Under the pieces are notes generated by a model. That model saw only the letters and a program-made list of their open reading frames with translations, was not told where the DNA came from and searched no databases. The position numbers and the translations under genes were made by a program. Positions 9,129 to 18,285 of a stretch of DNA of 37,510 nucleotides are shown here, piece by piece (within the stretch, counting starts at the first letter, position 1; every line of letters begins with the position of its first letter). The DNA lies in contig JALOLD010000008.1 in the NCBI GenBank assembly GCA_025456145.1, positions 65,265-102,774 of the forward strand, given 5' to 3'. Source of the stretch: Thermoanaerobaculales bacterium. Its GTDB lineage: Bacteria > Acidobacteriota > Thermoanaerobaculia > Thermoanaerobaculales > Sulfomarinibacteraceae.

Positions 9129-10232
9129 TCAGTCCTGCCAGGTGGTGACGAAGACGTTGGTCTCGCCCTCGCGGCTGTTGCTCCGGTTCGAGCAGAAGAC
9201 GAAGGTCCTCCCGTCAGGGGCGAACATCGGGAAGCCGTCGAAGCCGCCCGAGAAGGTGATCTGCTCGAGGTTGCCGCCGTCGAGGCCGACCATGAACAGC
9301 TCGAACTCGCGGCCGCTCGGGTCGCCGTGGTTGGACGAGAAGACGATCTTATCGCCGGACGGGTGGAAGAACGGCGCGAAGGCCGCGACGCCGAGATCGG
9401 TGATCCGGCGCTTGTTGCCGCCGTCGGCGTCCATCACCCAGATCTCGAGCTTGGACGGACGGATCAGCCCGTCGGCGAGCAGCGAGCGGTAGTCCTCGAT
9501 CTCCTGGGGATCCTCGGGGTGGCGGGCGCGGTAGACGATCTTCTCACCGTCCGGCGAGAAGAACGGCCCGCCGTCGTAACCGGTTTGGTCGGTCAGCCGG
9601 ACTACGTCGCTGCCGTCGAGGGCCATCGAGTAGATGTCGAGATCGCCGTCGCGCATTGAGGTGAAGACGATCCGGTCGCCGGCCGGCGACACCGTGGCCT
9701 CGGCGTCGTACCCCGGGGTGTCGGTGAGCTTGGAGACCTCGCTGCCGTCGGGCCGCGCCCGGTAGATGTCATAGTCGGCATAGATCGGCCAGACGTAGCC
9801 GCGGCTGTGATCCGGGGTCGGCGGGCAGTCGGGCCCGCCGCCGTGGGTCGAGGCGTAGAGGACCCACTCGTCGCCCGGCAGATAGTAGGCACAGGTCGTG
9901 CGACCGGCGCCGGCCGAGACGAGCCGCTGGTCCGAGCCGTCGAGCTTCATGGTGAAGATCTGGTCGCAGGCGTGGGGCTCGCGGGTCGACTGGAAGATCA
10001 GCCGGTCGCCGGCAAAGGAGAAGTAGGCCTCGGCGTTCTCGCCGCCGTCGGTGAGCATCTTCAGCTCGCCGAGATGGACCTCGCGCGGGTCGGGCTGAAT
10101 GACCGTGCCGACCTTGGATGCGGCGACCGCGGCCGGCGGCGCCGCGGCCTCGGGCTCCGCGGTCGGGCGGGCGCACCCCGCCGTGGTCATGGTGAGAGCG
10201 GTGATCGCGATGGCGGAGACGGCGGTCTTCAT
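9129..10232 (-). CDS. TolB-like beta-propeller lipoprotein (PD40 repeats)
   Basis: 367 residues. The N-terminus MKTAVSAIAITALTMTTAGC is a lipoprotein signal with Cys20 as the likely lipidated residue (the -3 Thr is atypical), followed by an Ala/Pro-rich linker. The rest consists of WD40-like PD40 repeats of the TolB/DPP-IV propeller type: FSFAGDRLIFQSTRE, VSPAGDRIVFTSMRDGDLDIYSM, FSPDGEKIVYRAR, FHPSGDKIVFSS and FAPDGRTFVFCSNRS. No peptidase domain is attached, so it is probably a binding or scaffold protein in the periplasm or at the outer membrane. The ATG at 10232 is chosen because it starts the signal peptide and GGAGG lies 10 nt upstream; longer in-frame starts give no sensible N-terminus. 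The gene lies downstream of, and in the same direction as, the fibre-like gene, with 178 nt between them. Confidence 0.85.
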   Translation of the reverse strand: MKTAVSAIAITALTMTTAGCARPTAEPEAAAPPAAVAASKVGTVIQPDPREVHLGELKMLTDGGENAEAYFSFAGDRLIFQSTREPHACDQIFTMKLDGSDQRLVSAGAGRTTCAYYLPGDEWVLYASTHGGGPDCPPTPDHSRGYVWPIYADYDIYRARPDGSEVSKLTDTPGYDAEATVSPAGDRIVFTSMRDGDLDIYSMALDGSDVVRLTDQTGYDGGPFFSPDGEKIVYRARHPEDPQEIEDYRSLLADGLIRPSKLEIWVMDADGGNKRRITDLGVAAFAPFFHPSGDKIVFSSNHGDPSGREFELFMVGLDGGNLEQITFSGGFDGFPMFAPDGRTFVFCSNRSNSREGETNVFVTTWQD

Positions 10233-10410
10233 GGTGCTCGGGTCCTCCAGAAACCGCGACATCGTCTCATGCCCTTCAGGACCCGGCAAGCGCGGCGGCT
10301 GAAGTGTTGCGCGGCCGTGACGAAGCGGGAGGAATCGTGATCGAGGCGTCGCCGCAGATCCTGTGCCGCGGCTGTCGGCGCCTCCACCGAGTGGCCCGAG
10401 CCCTATGCGG

Positions 10411-12954
10411 TCACCTCGGCAGGACCAGCAGGTTGACGGTACCCTCCCCGTGCTCAAGCGTCCCCAGGGATTTTCCGAGGATGGTCCCAGGCTCGAATCG
10501 CGCCGCTTTCATCGCGACGCCGCGGCGTGAGCTCGAGGTCAACGAGTCACCGGGTCGCACGGGTCCGCTCTCATCGCATACGCGAACCGGGACGATTCCG
10601 ACGACGGCGAGTGGGACCTTCTGATCCTCGGCGAGGGCCGGGTAGAGGTCGGCGAGAACACCCGGACGGTCGGAGACGACGCCCACCAGCGAACCCTGGT
10701 AGGGCTCTGACGAGAGCACGAGGGTCCCGTCGGGGGCGACAGCCGCCACGTCGCCGGCCTCCAGCTCGTCACGAGCCGGGACCATCTCGGCGAAGTCCGC
10801 GCCCCCGGGATGGAATGTTCCGTCGGCATAGACCTGGCCCGCGCTGGTCACCCGGAACTCGAGGTCGCCGCCGGAGGAGAAGGCTCGGATCAGGTCGCCG
10901 GTCCCCGTGTTCGTCACGACGACAGTGCTGTCCGTGCTGGCCGCTGTCGCGTGGAGCGCGATTCCGCCAGCGCCAGACGCTCCGGCGTGGACCGCGCAGT
11001 TGGCCAGACCGTTACCGCCGCTCGATGCGGTCAGCCCGTGGCCGGACGAGGCGGCGCTTCCGTAGACGCCGTTGCTCGAGTGCCCGAGGTAGCCGTGGTT
11101 GCCGTTGCCCGTTTGACCCCACACGGCGGTTCCCGTGGTGCTGAAGCCGTAGACGCCGTAGCCCGACGAGCTCTTGCCGAGCACGCCGGAGCTCGAGGTG
11201 CTCTCGCCCTTCACCGCATCCCCTGCGGCGTTGTAGCCGACCACGGCGAAGCCGGTGGCGTCGTCCGAGAACCCGCTGACGCCGTTCTTTCCCTCGCCGC
11301 GGACGCCGGTCCCGCCCGCGACCTGGCTGCCCCAGACACCGTAGGTCCCGGGCGCTGTACCGACGCCGAGGACACCGGCGATCCCGGAGCTCTCACCGCG
11401 CACGGCGGGCGCACCGGTGCTGATGCCCTGGACGGCGGGCCCGTTCCCCGAAAACCCCTGGATCGCCACTCCCGAACCAGAGTTGCTGACGCTGAACAAC
11501 GGTGACCCGAGGGTTCCGCTCCCGGTGTACGGCAGGGTCAGGCCGCTCTCGGCCATCGGGGCCCAGTTCGAGCCGCTCCACTTCAGCACCTCGCCGGTGG
11601 CCGGAACGCCGTTGGAAACCGGCGATCCCTGGAGCCTGGCTACCGTCGGGTTGGGATAGCTGCCCTGGAGGTCTCCGCCCGCACTGCCATCGGGTGGGAA
11701 GCTCGTCGGCGCACCGGTCACCTTGGTCCACGAGACGTCGGTGACCTTGACATCGGTGACCGCGCCGGCGCCGATCATCGCTCCGACGATGCCGCCGTTC
11801 GCCACCGACAGGCTGACGACTCCCGAGGTCCCGCCTCCGGAAAGGCCCGCCCCAGCGTTGACCGCGGTGATGTCGCCGCCCGATGTGGAAGAAACCGTCT
11901 GCCAGGCGGCCCCGGTCGGCGTCACCGTCAGCACCTGGCCGGTGCTGCCTCCGCTGGTTGAGATCTTCGGGGCCGTCACGGCGGCCGCAGCGATCATCGG
12001 CTCGATGACTCCGTCGTCCGCGATCGCCACCGCGTTGGGTGCGACCTGGATGCCCGGGCCGGCTCCCACCTCGAGGGTCACGTCGCCCGAGGCGCCGCCT
12101 CCGATCAGGCCCCCTCCCGCGTTCACGGCGGTGATGTCGCCGCCCGAGGAGGCTCCCCCGGTGAGCAGGCTGTCCGAGAAGTGCATTTCGACGGTCGACG
12201 GGTCGTTCGAGCCGTTGGCGACCGCCGAGCCGAAGGCGATGATCTCGCCGGGGCCGGCGATGACCTCGACCTCGATCCGGTGGTTTTCCATGGCCGTGCC
12301 GAAGCACGCCCATGCGTTCTCCTGGCGCTGCTCGTACTCCCCGAGCGTCCAGGTCGTCGCTGTCCCGACCGGCTCGCCGAGATCGTCGATCAGACGCAAC
12401 CTGACCGTCGCCGGGTTTCCAGTGGTCTCAACGGCGCCGACATTGAAACGGAAGTCCGCCTCCTCCCGGTTCGCGGAGGTCTGGTTGACGCCGACCACCG
12501 TGGTCTTTTCCCCGACTCCGATGGCGAAGGAGGTCGGAATCCCCCCGAAGAACTGGCCCGTCGAGTCGCGCGCGGTTGTCCCTTCGGCCTGGGAGTAGAT
12601 CCTCGACGATACCAGGATCTTGCGGTCGGAAACGACCCGGAGCGCGCCAAAGGTACTGTCGTGGAACATCAGGTAGACGGCATCATCGTAGCGCTTCATC
12701 TCTCCCGGCAGGAGGATCTCGTCGTAGTGGACCGGCGATGGGTTGGGCTGGCGCTTCAGGAGGTAGAAGGCGACGCTGGCCGGCGATGAGTCGGGGTTGA
12801 ACACCCATACGGTCGTGAACCAGGGCGCCAGGCCGGTCGCCGACCCGACCGCCGGCAGCACGACGTCCGTTCCGGCGAAGTTGGCTCCGCATGGAGCAGC
12901 CAGGACGAGGAGCGATACCACCAGAACCCACCAAAGAGAGACTCGACTTCTCAT
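10411..12954 (-). CDS. Large secreted fibre-like protein with tail-spike-type C-terminus
   Basis: 847 residues with a clear signal peptide (to about residue 24, ending APCGA). Residues 27-250 form a compact domain of unknown function beginning TDVVLPAVGSATGLAPWF. Two related stalk segments start near 270 and 356 (each SGGDITAVNAG plus a GLxGGG turn), recalling trimeric phage tail-fibre shafts. Residues about 480-690 are Gly-rich repeats of the form GxAVxGxS, probably a beta-helical or trimeric rod. The end, from GADFAEMV near 745, resembles the autoproteolytic peptidase G2-type domain of phage tail spikes in its GADxAEM entry and GVVSDRPGVL block; that match is from memory. GGGAGG lies 5 nt before the ATG and a strong promoter precedes it. 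It is probably a surface adhesin or fibre rather than a prophage part, since no phage genes surround it. Confidence 0.8.
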   Translation of the reverse strand: MRSRVSLWWVLVVSLLVLAAPCGANFAGTDVVLPAVGSATGLAPWFTTVWVFNPDSSPASVAFYLLKRQPNPSPVHYDEILLPGEMKRYDDAVYLMFHDSTFGALRVVSDRKILVSSRIYSQAEGTTARDSTGQFFGGIPTSFAIGVGEKTTVVGVNQTSANREEADFRFNVGAVETTGNPATVRLRLIDDLGEPVGTATTWTLGEYEQRQENAWACFGTAMENHRIEVEVIAGPGEIIAFGSAVANGSNDPSTVEMHFSDSLLTGGASSGGDITAVNAGGGLIGGGASGDVTLEVGAGPGIQVAPNAVAIADDGVIEPMIAAAAVTAPKISTSGGSTGQVLTVTPTGAAWQTVSSTSGGDITAVNAGAGLSGGGTSGVVSLSVANGGIVGAMIGAGAVTDVKVTDVSWTKVTGAPTSFPPDGSAGGDLQGSYPNPTVARLQGSPVSNGVPATGEVLKWSGSNWAPMAESGLTLPYTGSGTLGSPLFSVSNSGSGVAIQGFSGNGPAVQGISTGAPAVRGESSGIAGVLGVGTAPGTYGVWGSQVAGGTGVRGEGKNGVSGFSDDATGFAVVGYNAAGDAVKGESTSSSGVLGKSSSGYGVYGFSTTGTAVWGQTGNGNHGYLGHSSNGVYGSAASSGHGLTASSGGNGLANCAVHAGASGAGGIALHATAASTDSTVVVTNTGTGDLIRAFSSGGDLEFRVTSAGQVYADGTFHPGGADFAEMVPARDELEAGDVAAVAPDGTLVLSSEPYQGSLVGVVSDRPGVLADLYPALAEDQKVPLAVVGIVPVRVCDESGPVRPGDSLTSSSRRGVAMKAARFEPGTILGKSLGTLEHGEGTVNLLVLPR

Positions 12955-13034
12955 GACGACCTCCCTGTAGGAACGACGCCCGCGGTTTGTTGCCGGTCGG
13001 TAAACCTCTCTCGATTCGCGGTGATACTGCGAGA

Positions 13035-13063
13035 AATCTATGCTCTGGTCGAATCGCTGTCAA
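13035..13063 (-). promoter_or_regulatory. Sigma-70-type promoter of the fibre-like gene
   Basis: On the minus strand there is a perfect TTGACA (13058-13063), a spacer of exactly 17 nt and TAGATT (13035-13040). Transcription would start near 13028, giving a leader of about 74 nt that ends with GGGAGG before the ATG at 12954. It is one of the two clearest promoter candidates in the window. Confidence 0.75.
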
Positions 13064-13173
13064 GAATGGCGTGTGAGCTGAGCCGTGCCGCCGGCTCCGG
13101 CGCTACGCGCGACGCGGGGTCCTCTCACGGTCGCTGAGGATGGGCGATCCGACCAGGGGTCGGGCTCACCGAA

Positions 13174-13791
13174 TCACCCATCTCGGATGAGGTACCGATA
13201 GAGCTTCTTGGCCACCGAGGGATGGGCGACCTCGACAAAGCCGACCCTCTCGAAGACCTCCGGAAACCCCATGTAGGAGCTGGTCGGCGGGGCCGCGCCG
13301 CTCCTCGCCACCGTCGGGTAGGCCTCGACGACGGCGCCGCCCTGCCGGCGGACGTGGTCGACGGCCGCCCGGATGACCTGCTCGAGCATCCCGGCGCCGC
13401 GGTGCGGCCTCGCGATGAAGAAGCAGACGATCGACCAGACCTCGGTGTCGTCGATCCGCTTGAGCACCCGCGAGCGCTCGAGGGCGCCGTACTCCGAGCG
13501 CGGCGCCACCGAGCACCAGGCGACCGGGGCGCCGTCGACATAGCCGAGGATCCCGGGCGGGGGGCCGGCCTCGACGATCGCCTTCATGGCGAGCCGGTTG
13601 CCCTCGCCCTGCCCGCGCTCGAACTCGGCGCGCTTGAGCCGCCACCACATGCACCAGCAGCCGGCATAGGCCCCGCGCGGCCCGAACAGGGTCTCGAGGT
13701 CATCCCATCGATCCGGGGTCAGGGGGTGGAAGGCGACCCGGCGGCCGGCGCCCGGGGCGGATCGACGGGCGCTCGAGCCCGGGGCGGTCAC
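13174..13791 (-). CDS. GNAT-family N-acetyltransferase
   Basis: 205 residues that fit the GNAT acyl-CoA transferase fold. An aromatic, Cys-rich N-terminal block (AYAGCWCMWWR, about 41-51) is typical of one uncharacterised GNAT subgroup. Strand beta-4 is VWSIVCFFIARPHRGAGM, whose RPHRGAG is the acetyl-CoA pyrophosphate loop (Q/RxxGxG/A type). The C-terminal GFPEVFERVGFVEVA matches the usual C-terminal region of the fold. The substrate is unknown. It begins with GTG (13791) and no clear Shine-Dalgarno sequence. It lies 84 nt after aceF in the same direction and may be the last gene of the aceE-aceF transcript, but nothing ties its job to pyruvate dehydrogenase. Confidence 0.85.
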   Translation of the reverse strand: MTAPGSSARRSAPGAGRRVAFHPLTPDRWDDLETLFGPRGAYAGCWCMWWRLKRAEFERGQGEGNRLAMKAIVEAGPPPGILGYVDGAPVAWCSVAPRSEYGALERSRVLKRIDDTEVWSIVCFFIARPHRGAGMLEQVIRAAVDHVRRQGGAVVEAYPTVARSGAAPPTSSYMGFPEVFERVGFVEVAHPSVAKKLYRYLIRDG

Positions 13792-13875
13792 GAAGCCACC
13801 CGGCGGAGGTCGATCACGGCCTCCCGGTCCCCGCCTCCGCCGGCCGCGGTGTCGACCGGATCCCCCATGCCGTGG

Positions 13876-15315
13876 TCATCCCTCCAGCGCCAGCAGCAGC
13901 GGCGACTCGATGGCCTCGGCGACCCAGCGCAGGAAGCGGGCGGCCTCGGCGCCGTCGACCAGGCGGTGGTCGTAGCTCAACGACAGCGGCAGGATGAGCC
14001 GCGGGACGAAGTCGGAGAGCCCGTCGTCCCACACCGGCTGGATCCGGCCGCGCGACACGCCGAGGATCGCGACCTCGGGCCAGTTGACGATCGGCGAGAA
14101 GCCGGCGCCGCCGATGCCGCCGAGGTTTGAGATCGAGAAGGTGCCGCCCTGCATCTCCTCGGGTCTGAGCTTACGCGAGCGGGCTCGGCTCGCCAGGTCG
14201 TCGAGCTCGGCGGCGATGGCGGCGATGTTCTTGCCGAGCGCGTCCTTGATCACCGGCACGAGCAGCCCGTGCTCGGTGTCGACCGCGACTCCAATGTTGA
14301 CGTAGTCCTTGAAGACGATCTCGCCGGCGGCCGGGTCGACGCTCGCATTGAGGGTCGGGAAGCGGCGCAGCGCCGCGGCCGCGATCTTGACGAGGATCGC
14401 GGTCATGGTGAGCCGGCCGCCCGCCGCCTCGACCCGCTCCTTGTAGGCGCGCCGCAGCTCCTCGAGCTCGGTGACGTCGGCGAGCTCGTGGTGGGTGACC
14501 TGGGGCGCGGTGAGCCAGGCGCGGGTCATCGCCTCGGCGGTGAGCCGGCGGATCTTCGACATCGGCTCGCGCCGGACCGCGCCCCACCGGCTGAAGTCGG
14601 GCAGCTCGGCGGCGGGCAGCCCGGGGCCGCTCCCGGCGCCGCCCGAGAGCCGCCGGTGGACCGCGAGCTTGACGTCGTCGATCGAGATCCGTCCGCCCGG
14701 CCCGCTGCCCTCGACCTCCCCGAGGTCCATCCCGACCTCGCGGGCGAAGCGCCGGACCGTCGGGGCGGCCGGCAGCGGCCGGACCGAATGCTGAATGCTG
14801 AATGCTGAATGATGAGCTTCGGATGGTGCTGCGGGCGCGGGCGAGGTCGCGGTTGCGGTTGCGGTTGCGGGTGCGGGCGCCGACGCTGGTGGCTGACGAG
14901 GTTCGCCAGCGTCGTCGCCGTCGCCGGCAGAGGAGGCAGTCTCGGAGTGTGCCGTGGCTTCGGACTGCGCGCGGGACGCCGGCACAGCACTCTCTTCGTG
15001 ATCATCTTCGTGTCTTTGTACCTTTGTGGTTGCGACGTCGAGCTGCTCCCCATGATCGGGATCGACTTCAGACGCGGACGCGGCGTCGAGGGTGACGATT
15101 GGGGCGGCGGGGCCGAGGCTCTGCCCGGCCTCGACGTGGATCTCGGTGACCACCCCGGCGGCGGTCGAGGGCACCTCGACGGAAGCCTTCTCGGTCTCGA
15201 CCTCGATGAGCGGCTGGTCGACTGCGATGGTGTCGCCGACCTGGACGAGCACCGCGACGACGTCGACCGAGTCGACCCCCTCGCCGAGCTCCGGGATGGT
15301 GATCGTGGTCGTCAT
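13876..15315 (-). CDS. aceF: Dihydrolipoamide acetyltransferase, E2 of pyruvate dehydrogenase
   Basis: 479 residues in the standard E2 order. A single lipoyl domain (1-80) carries lipoyl-lysine Lys43 in VETEKASVEVP. A long, low-complexity linker spans about 83-180. The peripheral subunit-binding domain is at 182-222 (APTVRRFAREVGMDL, GSGPGGRI). The catalytic domain starts near 248 and has the DHRLVDG motif at 449-455 (catalytic His450, Asp454). It transfers acetyl groups to CoA. The start is firm: GAGGAG, overlapping the aceE stop codon, lies 7 nt before the ATG, so the two are translationally coupled (10-nt gap). The linker is unusual: residues 94-104 and 168-177 are encoded by two different repeats of intergenic type. 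No E3 (lipoamide dehydrogenase) gene is in the window. Confidence 0.95.
   Translation of the reverse strand: MTTTITIPELGEGVDSVDVVAVLVQVGDTIAVDQPLIEVETEKASVEVPSTAAGVVTEIHVEAGQSLGPAAPIVTLDAASASEVDPDHGEQLDVATTKVQRHEDDHEESAVPASRAQSEATAHSETASSAGDGDDAGEPRQPPASAPAPATATATATSPAPAAPSEAHHSAFSIQHSVRPLPAAPTVRRFAREVGMDLGEVEGSGPGGRISIDDVKLAVHRRLSGGAGSGPGLPAAELPDFSRWGAVRREPMSKIRRLTAEAMTRAWLTAPQVTHHELADVTELEELRRAYKERVEAAGGRLTMTAILVKIAAAALRRFPTLNASVDPAAGEIVFKDYVNIGVAVDTEHGLLVPVIKDALGKNIAAIAAELDDLASRARSRKLRPEEMQGGTFSISNLGGIGGAGFSPIVNWPEVAILGVSRGRIQPVWDDGLSDFVPRLILPLSLSYDHRLVDGAEAARFLRWVAEAIESPLLLALEG
14786..14813. repeat. Heptamer tandem repeat (GAATGCT) inside aceF linker
   Basis: Three perfect GAATGCT heptamers and a fourth with one mismatch (GAATGAT). 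On the coding strand they encode residues around SAFSIQHS of the E2 linker. Such heptamer runs look like intergenic short repeats rather than protein-coding sequence. Confidence 0.7.
15006..15036. repeat. Dispersed CACGAAG-type repeat inside aceF linker
   Basis: These 31 nt match the left arm of the intergenic element at 8982-9012 in 28 of 31 positions, in inverted orientation. They are read in frame on the coding strand and encode VATTKVQRHED of the E2 linker. Confidence 0.75.
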
Positions 15316-15325
15316 CGTCGGCTCC

Positions 15326-18010
15326 TCACACGGTGACCGGGTTGGGCGCCTCGGGGTCGATCCCGAGGTCGCGGATCGCCTGGTCCACGACCGAACGCTC
15401 GAGACGGCCCTCGCGGTAGAGGGCGTCGAGGGTCGCGACGGCGATCGAGGCGGCGTCGACCCCGAAGAACCGGCGCAGCTCGGCGCGGCTCTCGGAGCGG
15501 CCGAAGCCGTCGGTGCCGAGCGCCACCGGCGCCCTGGGGAACCACCGGCCGACCGACTCGGGGAGCGCCTTCACATAGTCGGAGGCGGCGACGTAGACGC
15601 CCTCGGTGCCGGCGAGGCACCGCTCGATCCAGGTCGTCCGCTGCCCGTCGGGGCCGTGCAGGCGGTTCCAGCGCTCGCACTCGATGCCGTCCATGTAGAG
15701 CTCCTTGTAGCTCGTGATGCTCCACACGTCGGCCGCGACGCCATAGCGATCGCCGAGGATCTGCTGCGCCTTCAGCGCCTCGTTGAGGATCGGCCCGGAG
15801 CCGAAGAGGTGGGCGCGATGGGCTGCGCCGTCGGCGGCGCCAGGCCGGAAGCGGTACATTCCGCGCAGGATGCCCTCATCGCAGCCCTCGGGCTTGGCCG
15901 GCATGGGGTAGGGCTCGTTCTCGACCGTCACGTAGTAGAAGACGTCCTCCTGCTCGACGTACATCCGGCGGATGCCGTCGCGGACGATCGCCGCGAGCTC
16001 ATAGGCGAAGGCGGGGTCGTAGGCCTTGAGGTTGGGCACGGTGTAGGCGAGCAGGTGGGAGTTGCCGTCCTGGTGCTGCAGCCCCTCGCCGTTGAGGGTC
16101 GTCCGCCCGGCGGTGCCGCCGATCAAGAAGCCGCGCGAGCGGATGTCGCCGGCCGCCCAGACCAGATCGCCGATGCGCTGCATCCCGAACATCGAGTAGA
16201 AGATGAAGAAGGGGATGGTGTTGATGCCGTGGGTCGCGTGGGCGGTCCCGGCGGCGATGAACGAGCACATCGAGCCGGCCTCGGTGATGCCCTCCTCGAG
16301 GAGCTGGCCGTCCTTGGCCTCCCGGTAGTACATCAGGGTGCCGGCGTCGACCGGCTCGTAGAGCTGTCCGGCGTGCGAGTAGATGCCGATCTGGCGGAAC
16401 AGCGCCTCGGCGCCGAAGGTCCGCGCCTCGTCGGGGATGATCGGCACGACGAGCTCGCCGAGCTGGGGGTCCTTGAGGAGCTTGGCGAGCAGCCGGACGA
16501 AGGCCATGGTGGTCGAGACGGCGCGGTCGTCGGAGCTTTCGTCGAGCTCGGCGAAGATCGACTCCGATGGCGGCCGGAGCGGCTCGCACCGGACCCCGCG
16601 CGACGGCACCGGGCCGCCGAGCTCCTTGCGCCGCTGGTGGAGGTAGACGATCTCCGGGCTGTCCTGGGGCGGCCGGTAGAACTTCGCGGCGCGCGCGTCC
16701 TCGTCGGAGAGCGGGATCCCGAACCGGCTGCGGAACTCGATGAGCTCGTCCTGGCTGAGCTTCTTCTGCTGGTGGGTGACGTTGCGGCCCTCGCCGCCCT
16801 CGCCGATGCCATAGCCCTTGATGGTGCGGGCGAGGATCACCGTCGGCCCGCCGCGGTACTCGACCGCCGCCTTGTAGGCGTTGTAGACCTTCTGAGGGTC
16901 GTGGCCGCCGAGCCGCAACCGGCGCAGCTGCTCGTCCGAGTAGCCCTCGACGAGCTCGAGGAGCTCGGGGTACCTGCCGAAGAAGTGCTTGCGGATGTAG
17001 GCGCCGTCGGAGATCGAGAAGAGCTGGCTCTCGCCGTCGACGACCTCGTTCATCCGTTGCACGAGCTTGCCGCTCGTGTCGGCGGCGAGCAGCGGGTCCC
17101 AGTCCGAGCCCCAGATCACCTTGATCACGTTCCAGCGGGCGCCCCGGAAGGCCGCCTCGAGCTCCTGGATGATCTTGCCGTTGCCGCGCACCGGGCCGTC
17201 GAGCCGCTGCAGGTTGCAGTTGACGACGAAGATCAAATTGTCGAGACGCTCGCGGGCGGCCAGGGTGATCGCGCCGAGGGACTCGGGCTCGTCCATCTCG
17301 CCGTCGCCGAGGAAGGCCCAGACCTTGTGGTCGGAGGTCGGGTGGAGGCCGCGGTCCTCGAGATAGGAGTTGAAGCGGGCCTGGTAGATCGCCTGGATCG
17401 AGGCGAGCCCCATCGACACCGTCGGGAACTCCCAGAAGTCGGGCATCAGCCAGGGGTGGGGGTAGGAGGAGAGGCCGCGCCCGAGCCCGCCGCGCAGCTC
17501 GCGTCGGAAGTTGAAGAGCTGCTCCTCGGTCAGTCGTCCCTCGAGAAAGGCGCGGGCGTAGACCCCGGGCGAGGCGTGGCCCTGGAAGTAGACCTGGTCG
17601 CCGTCGAAGTGCTCGCTCTTGCCGTGCAGGAAGTGGTTGAAGGCGACCTCGAAGAGGGTCGCGGCGGAGGCATAGGTCGAGATGTGGCCGCCGATCCCCT
17701 CCTCCTCGAGGTTGGCGCGGACGACCATCGCCATCGCGTTCCAGCGGATCAGGCTCTTGATCCGCCGCTCGACCTCGCGGCTGCCCGGGTAGGGGACCTC
17801 GTCGGTGGCGGGGATGGTGTTGATGTGCGGCGTGTCGGCCTGGTAGGGGAGGTCGACGCCGTGCTTGCGGGCGTGGATGTCGAGCGCTCCCAGCAGCCGG
17901 TGGGCGCGGTCGACGCCGCCGTGGGCGAGCACCCAGTCGAGGGACTCGAGCCACTCCCGGGTCTCGAGGGCCTCGATCGCGGGGTCGATCGTCGTGGTTC
18001 GATGGGCCAT
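15326..18010 (-). CDS. aceE: Pyruvate dehydrogenase E1 component (homodimeric)
   Basis: 894 residues, the usual length for the homodimeric AceE of Gram-negative bacteria. It decarboxylates pyruvate with thiamine diphosphate and acetylates the E2 lipoyl group. The family hallmarks are there: the HISTYASAATLFEVAFNHF entry region, the ThDP-binding GDGEMDEPES, the VNCNLQRLDGPVRGNGKI block, and the C-terminal SYKELYMDG plus LGTDGFGRSESR. The ATG at 18010 follows AGAGG by 5 nt and is preferred over a GTG two codons earlier. It heads an operon with aceF, whose Shine-Dalgarno sequence overlaps the aceE stop codon. The gene diverges from the TamB-Omp85 fusion gene across a 275-nt shared promoter region. 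Confidence 0.96.
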   Translation of the reverse strand: MAHRTTTIDPAIEALETREWLESLDWVLAHGGVDRAHRLLGALDIHARKHGVDLPYQADTPHINTIPATDEVPYPGSREVERRIKSLIRWNAMAMVVRANLEEEGIGGHISTYASAATLFEVAFNHFLHGKSEHFDGDQVYFQGHASPGVYARAFLEGRLTEEQLFNFRRELRGGLGRGLSSYPHPWLMPDFWEFPTVSMGLASIQAIYQARFNSYLEDRGLHPTSDHKVWAFLGDGEMDEPESLGAITLAARERLDNLIFVVNCNLQRLDGPVRGNGKIIQELEAAFRGARWNVIKVIWGSDWDPLLAADTSGKLVQRMNEVVDGESQLFSISDGAYIRKHFFGRYPELLELVEGYSDEQLRRLRLGGHDPQKVYNAYKAAVEYRGGPTVILARTIKGYGIGEGGEGRNVTHQQKKLSQDELIEFRSRFGIPLSDEDARAAKFYRPPQDSPEIVYLHQRRKELGGPVPSRGVRCEPLRPPSESIFAELDESSDDRAVSTTMAFVRLLAKLLKDPQLGELVVPIIPDEARTFGAEALFRQIGIYSHAGQLYEPVDAGTLMYYREAKDGQLLEEGITEAGSMCSFIAAGTAHATHGINTIPFFIFYSMFGMQRIGDLVWAAGDIRSRGFLIGGTAGRTTLNGEGLQHQDGNSHLLAYTVPNLKAYDPAFAYELAAIVRDGIRRMYVEQEDVFYYVTVENEPYPMPAKPEGCDEGILRGMYRFRPGAADGAAHRAHLFGSGPILNEALKAQQILGDRYGVAADVWSITSYKELYMDGIECERWNRLHGPDGQRTTWIERCLAGTEGVYVAASDYVKALPESVGRWFPRAPVALGTDGFGRSESRAELRRFFGVDAASIAVATLDALYREGRLERSVVDQAIRDLGIDPEAPNPVTV

Positions 18011-18108
18011 GTTCACCTCTGTCGTGGTCCGTCGGTCGCCGCCGGCCGGTGGGCACGGCGCTGATCGTCCAACACGGGCGACGCGGACTCTGTTTCACGG
18101 GTCGTCGG

Positions 18109-18114
18109 ATGGTA
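18109..18114 (-). promoter_or_regulatory. Possible -10 box (TACCAT) for aceE-aceF
   Basis: A minus-strand TAnnnT hexamer about 98 nt before the aceE ATG, of the same form (GCTACCAT) as other candidate -10 boxes here. No clear -35 box is seen. Confidence 0.3.
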
Positions 18115-18273
18115 GCAGCGACGCGGCCCGGCGGCGAGACGCGGTGCGGCGAAGGACGCCGTGGCGCGGCGACCTCGGCGGTGGCCGGCGGCCGCCCGGG
18201 GTGGCAGGCCCGCGCGACCGCGCCGGCGGCCCGCACCGTCGCCTCGGCGATCGGAGGCGCGCGAGTCAGCGTG

Positions 18274-18279
18274 TAGACT
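18274..18279 (+). promoter_or_regulatory. -10 box (TAGACT) for a leaderless TamB-Omp85 transcript
   Basis: TAGACT ends exactly 6 nt before the GTG at 18286 and there is no Shine-Dalgarno sequence. A normal promoter-to-start distance would place the first transcribed base at the start codon. Confidence 0.5.
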
Positions 18280-18285
18280 TTGTGG

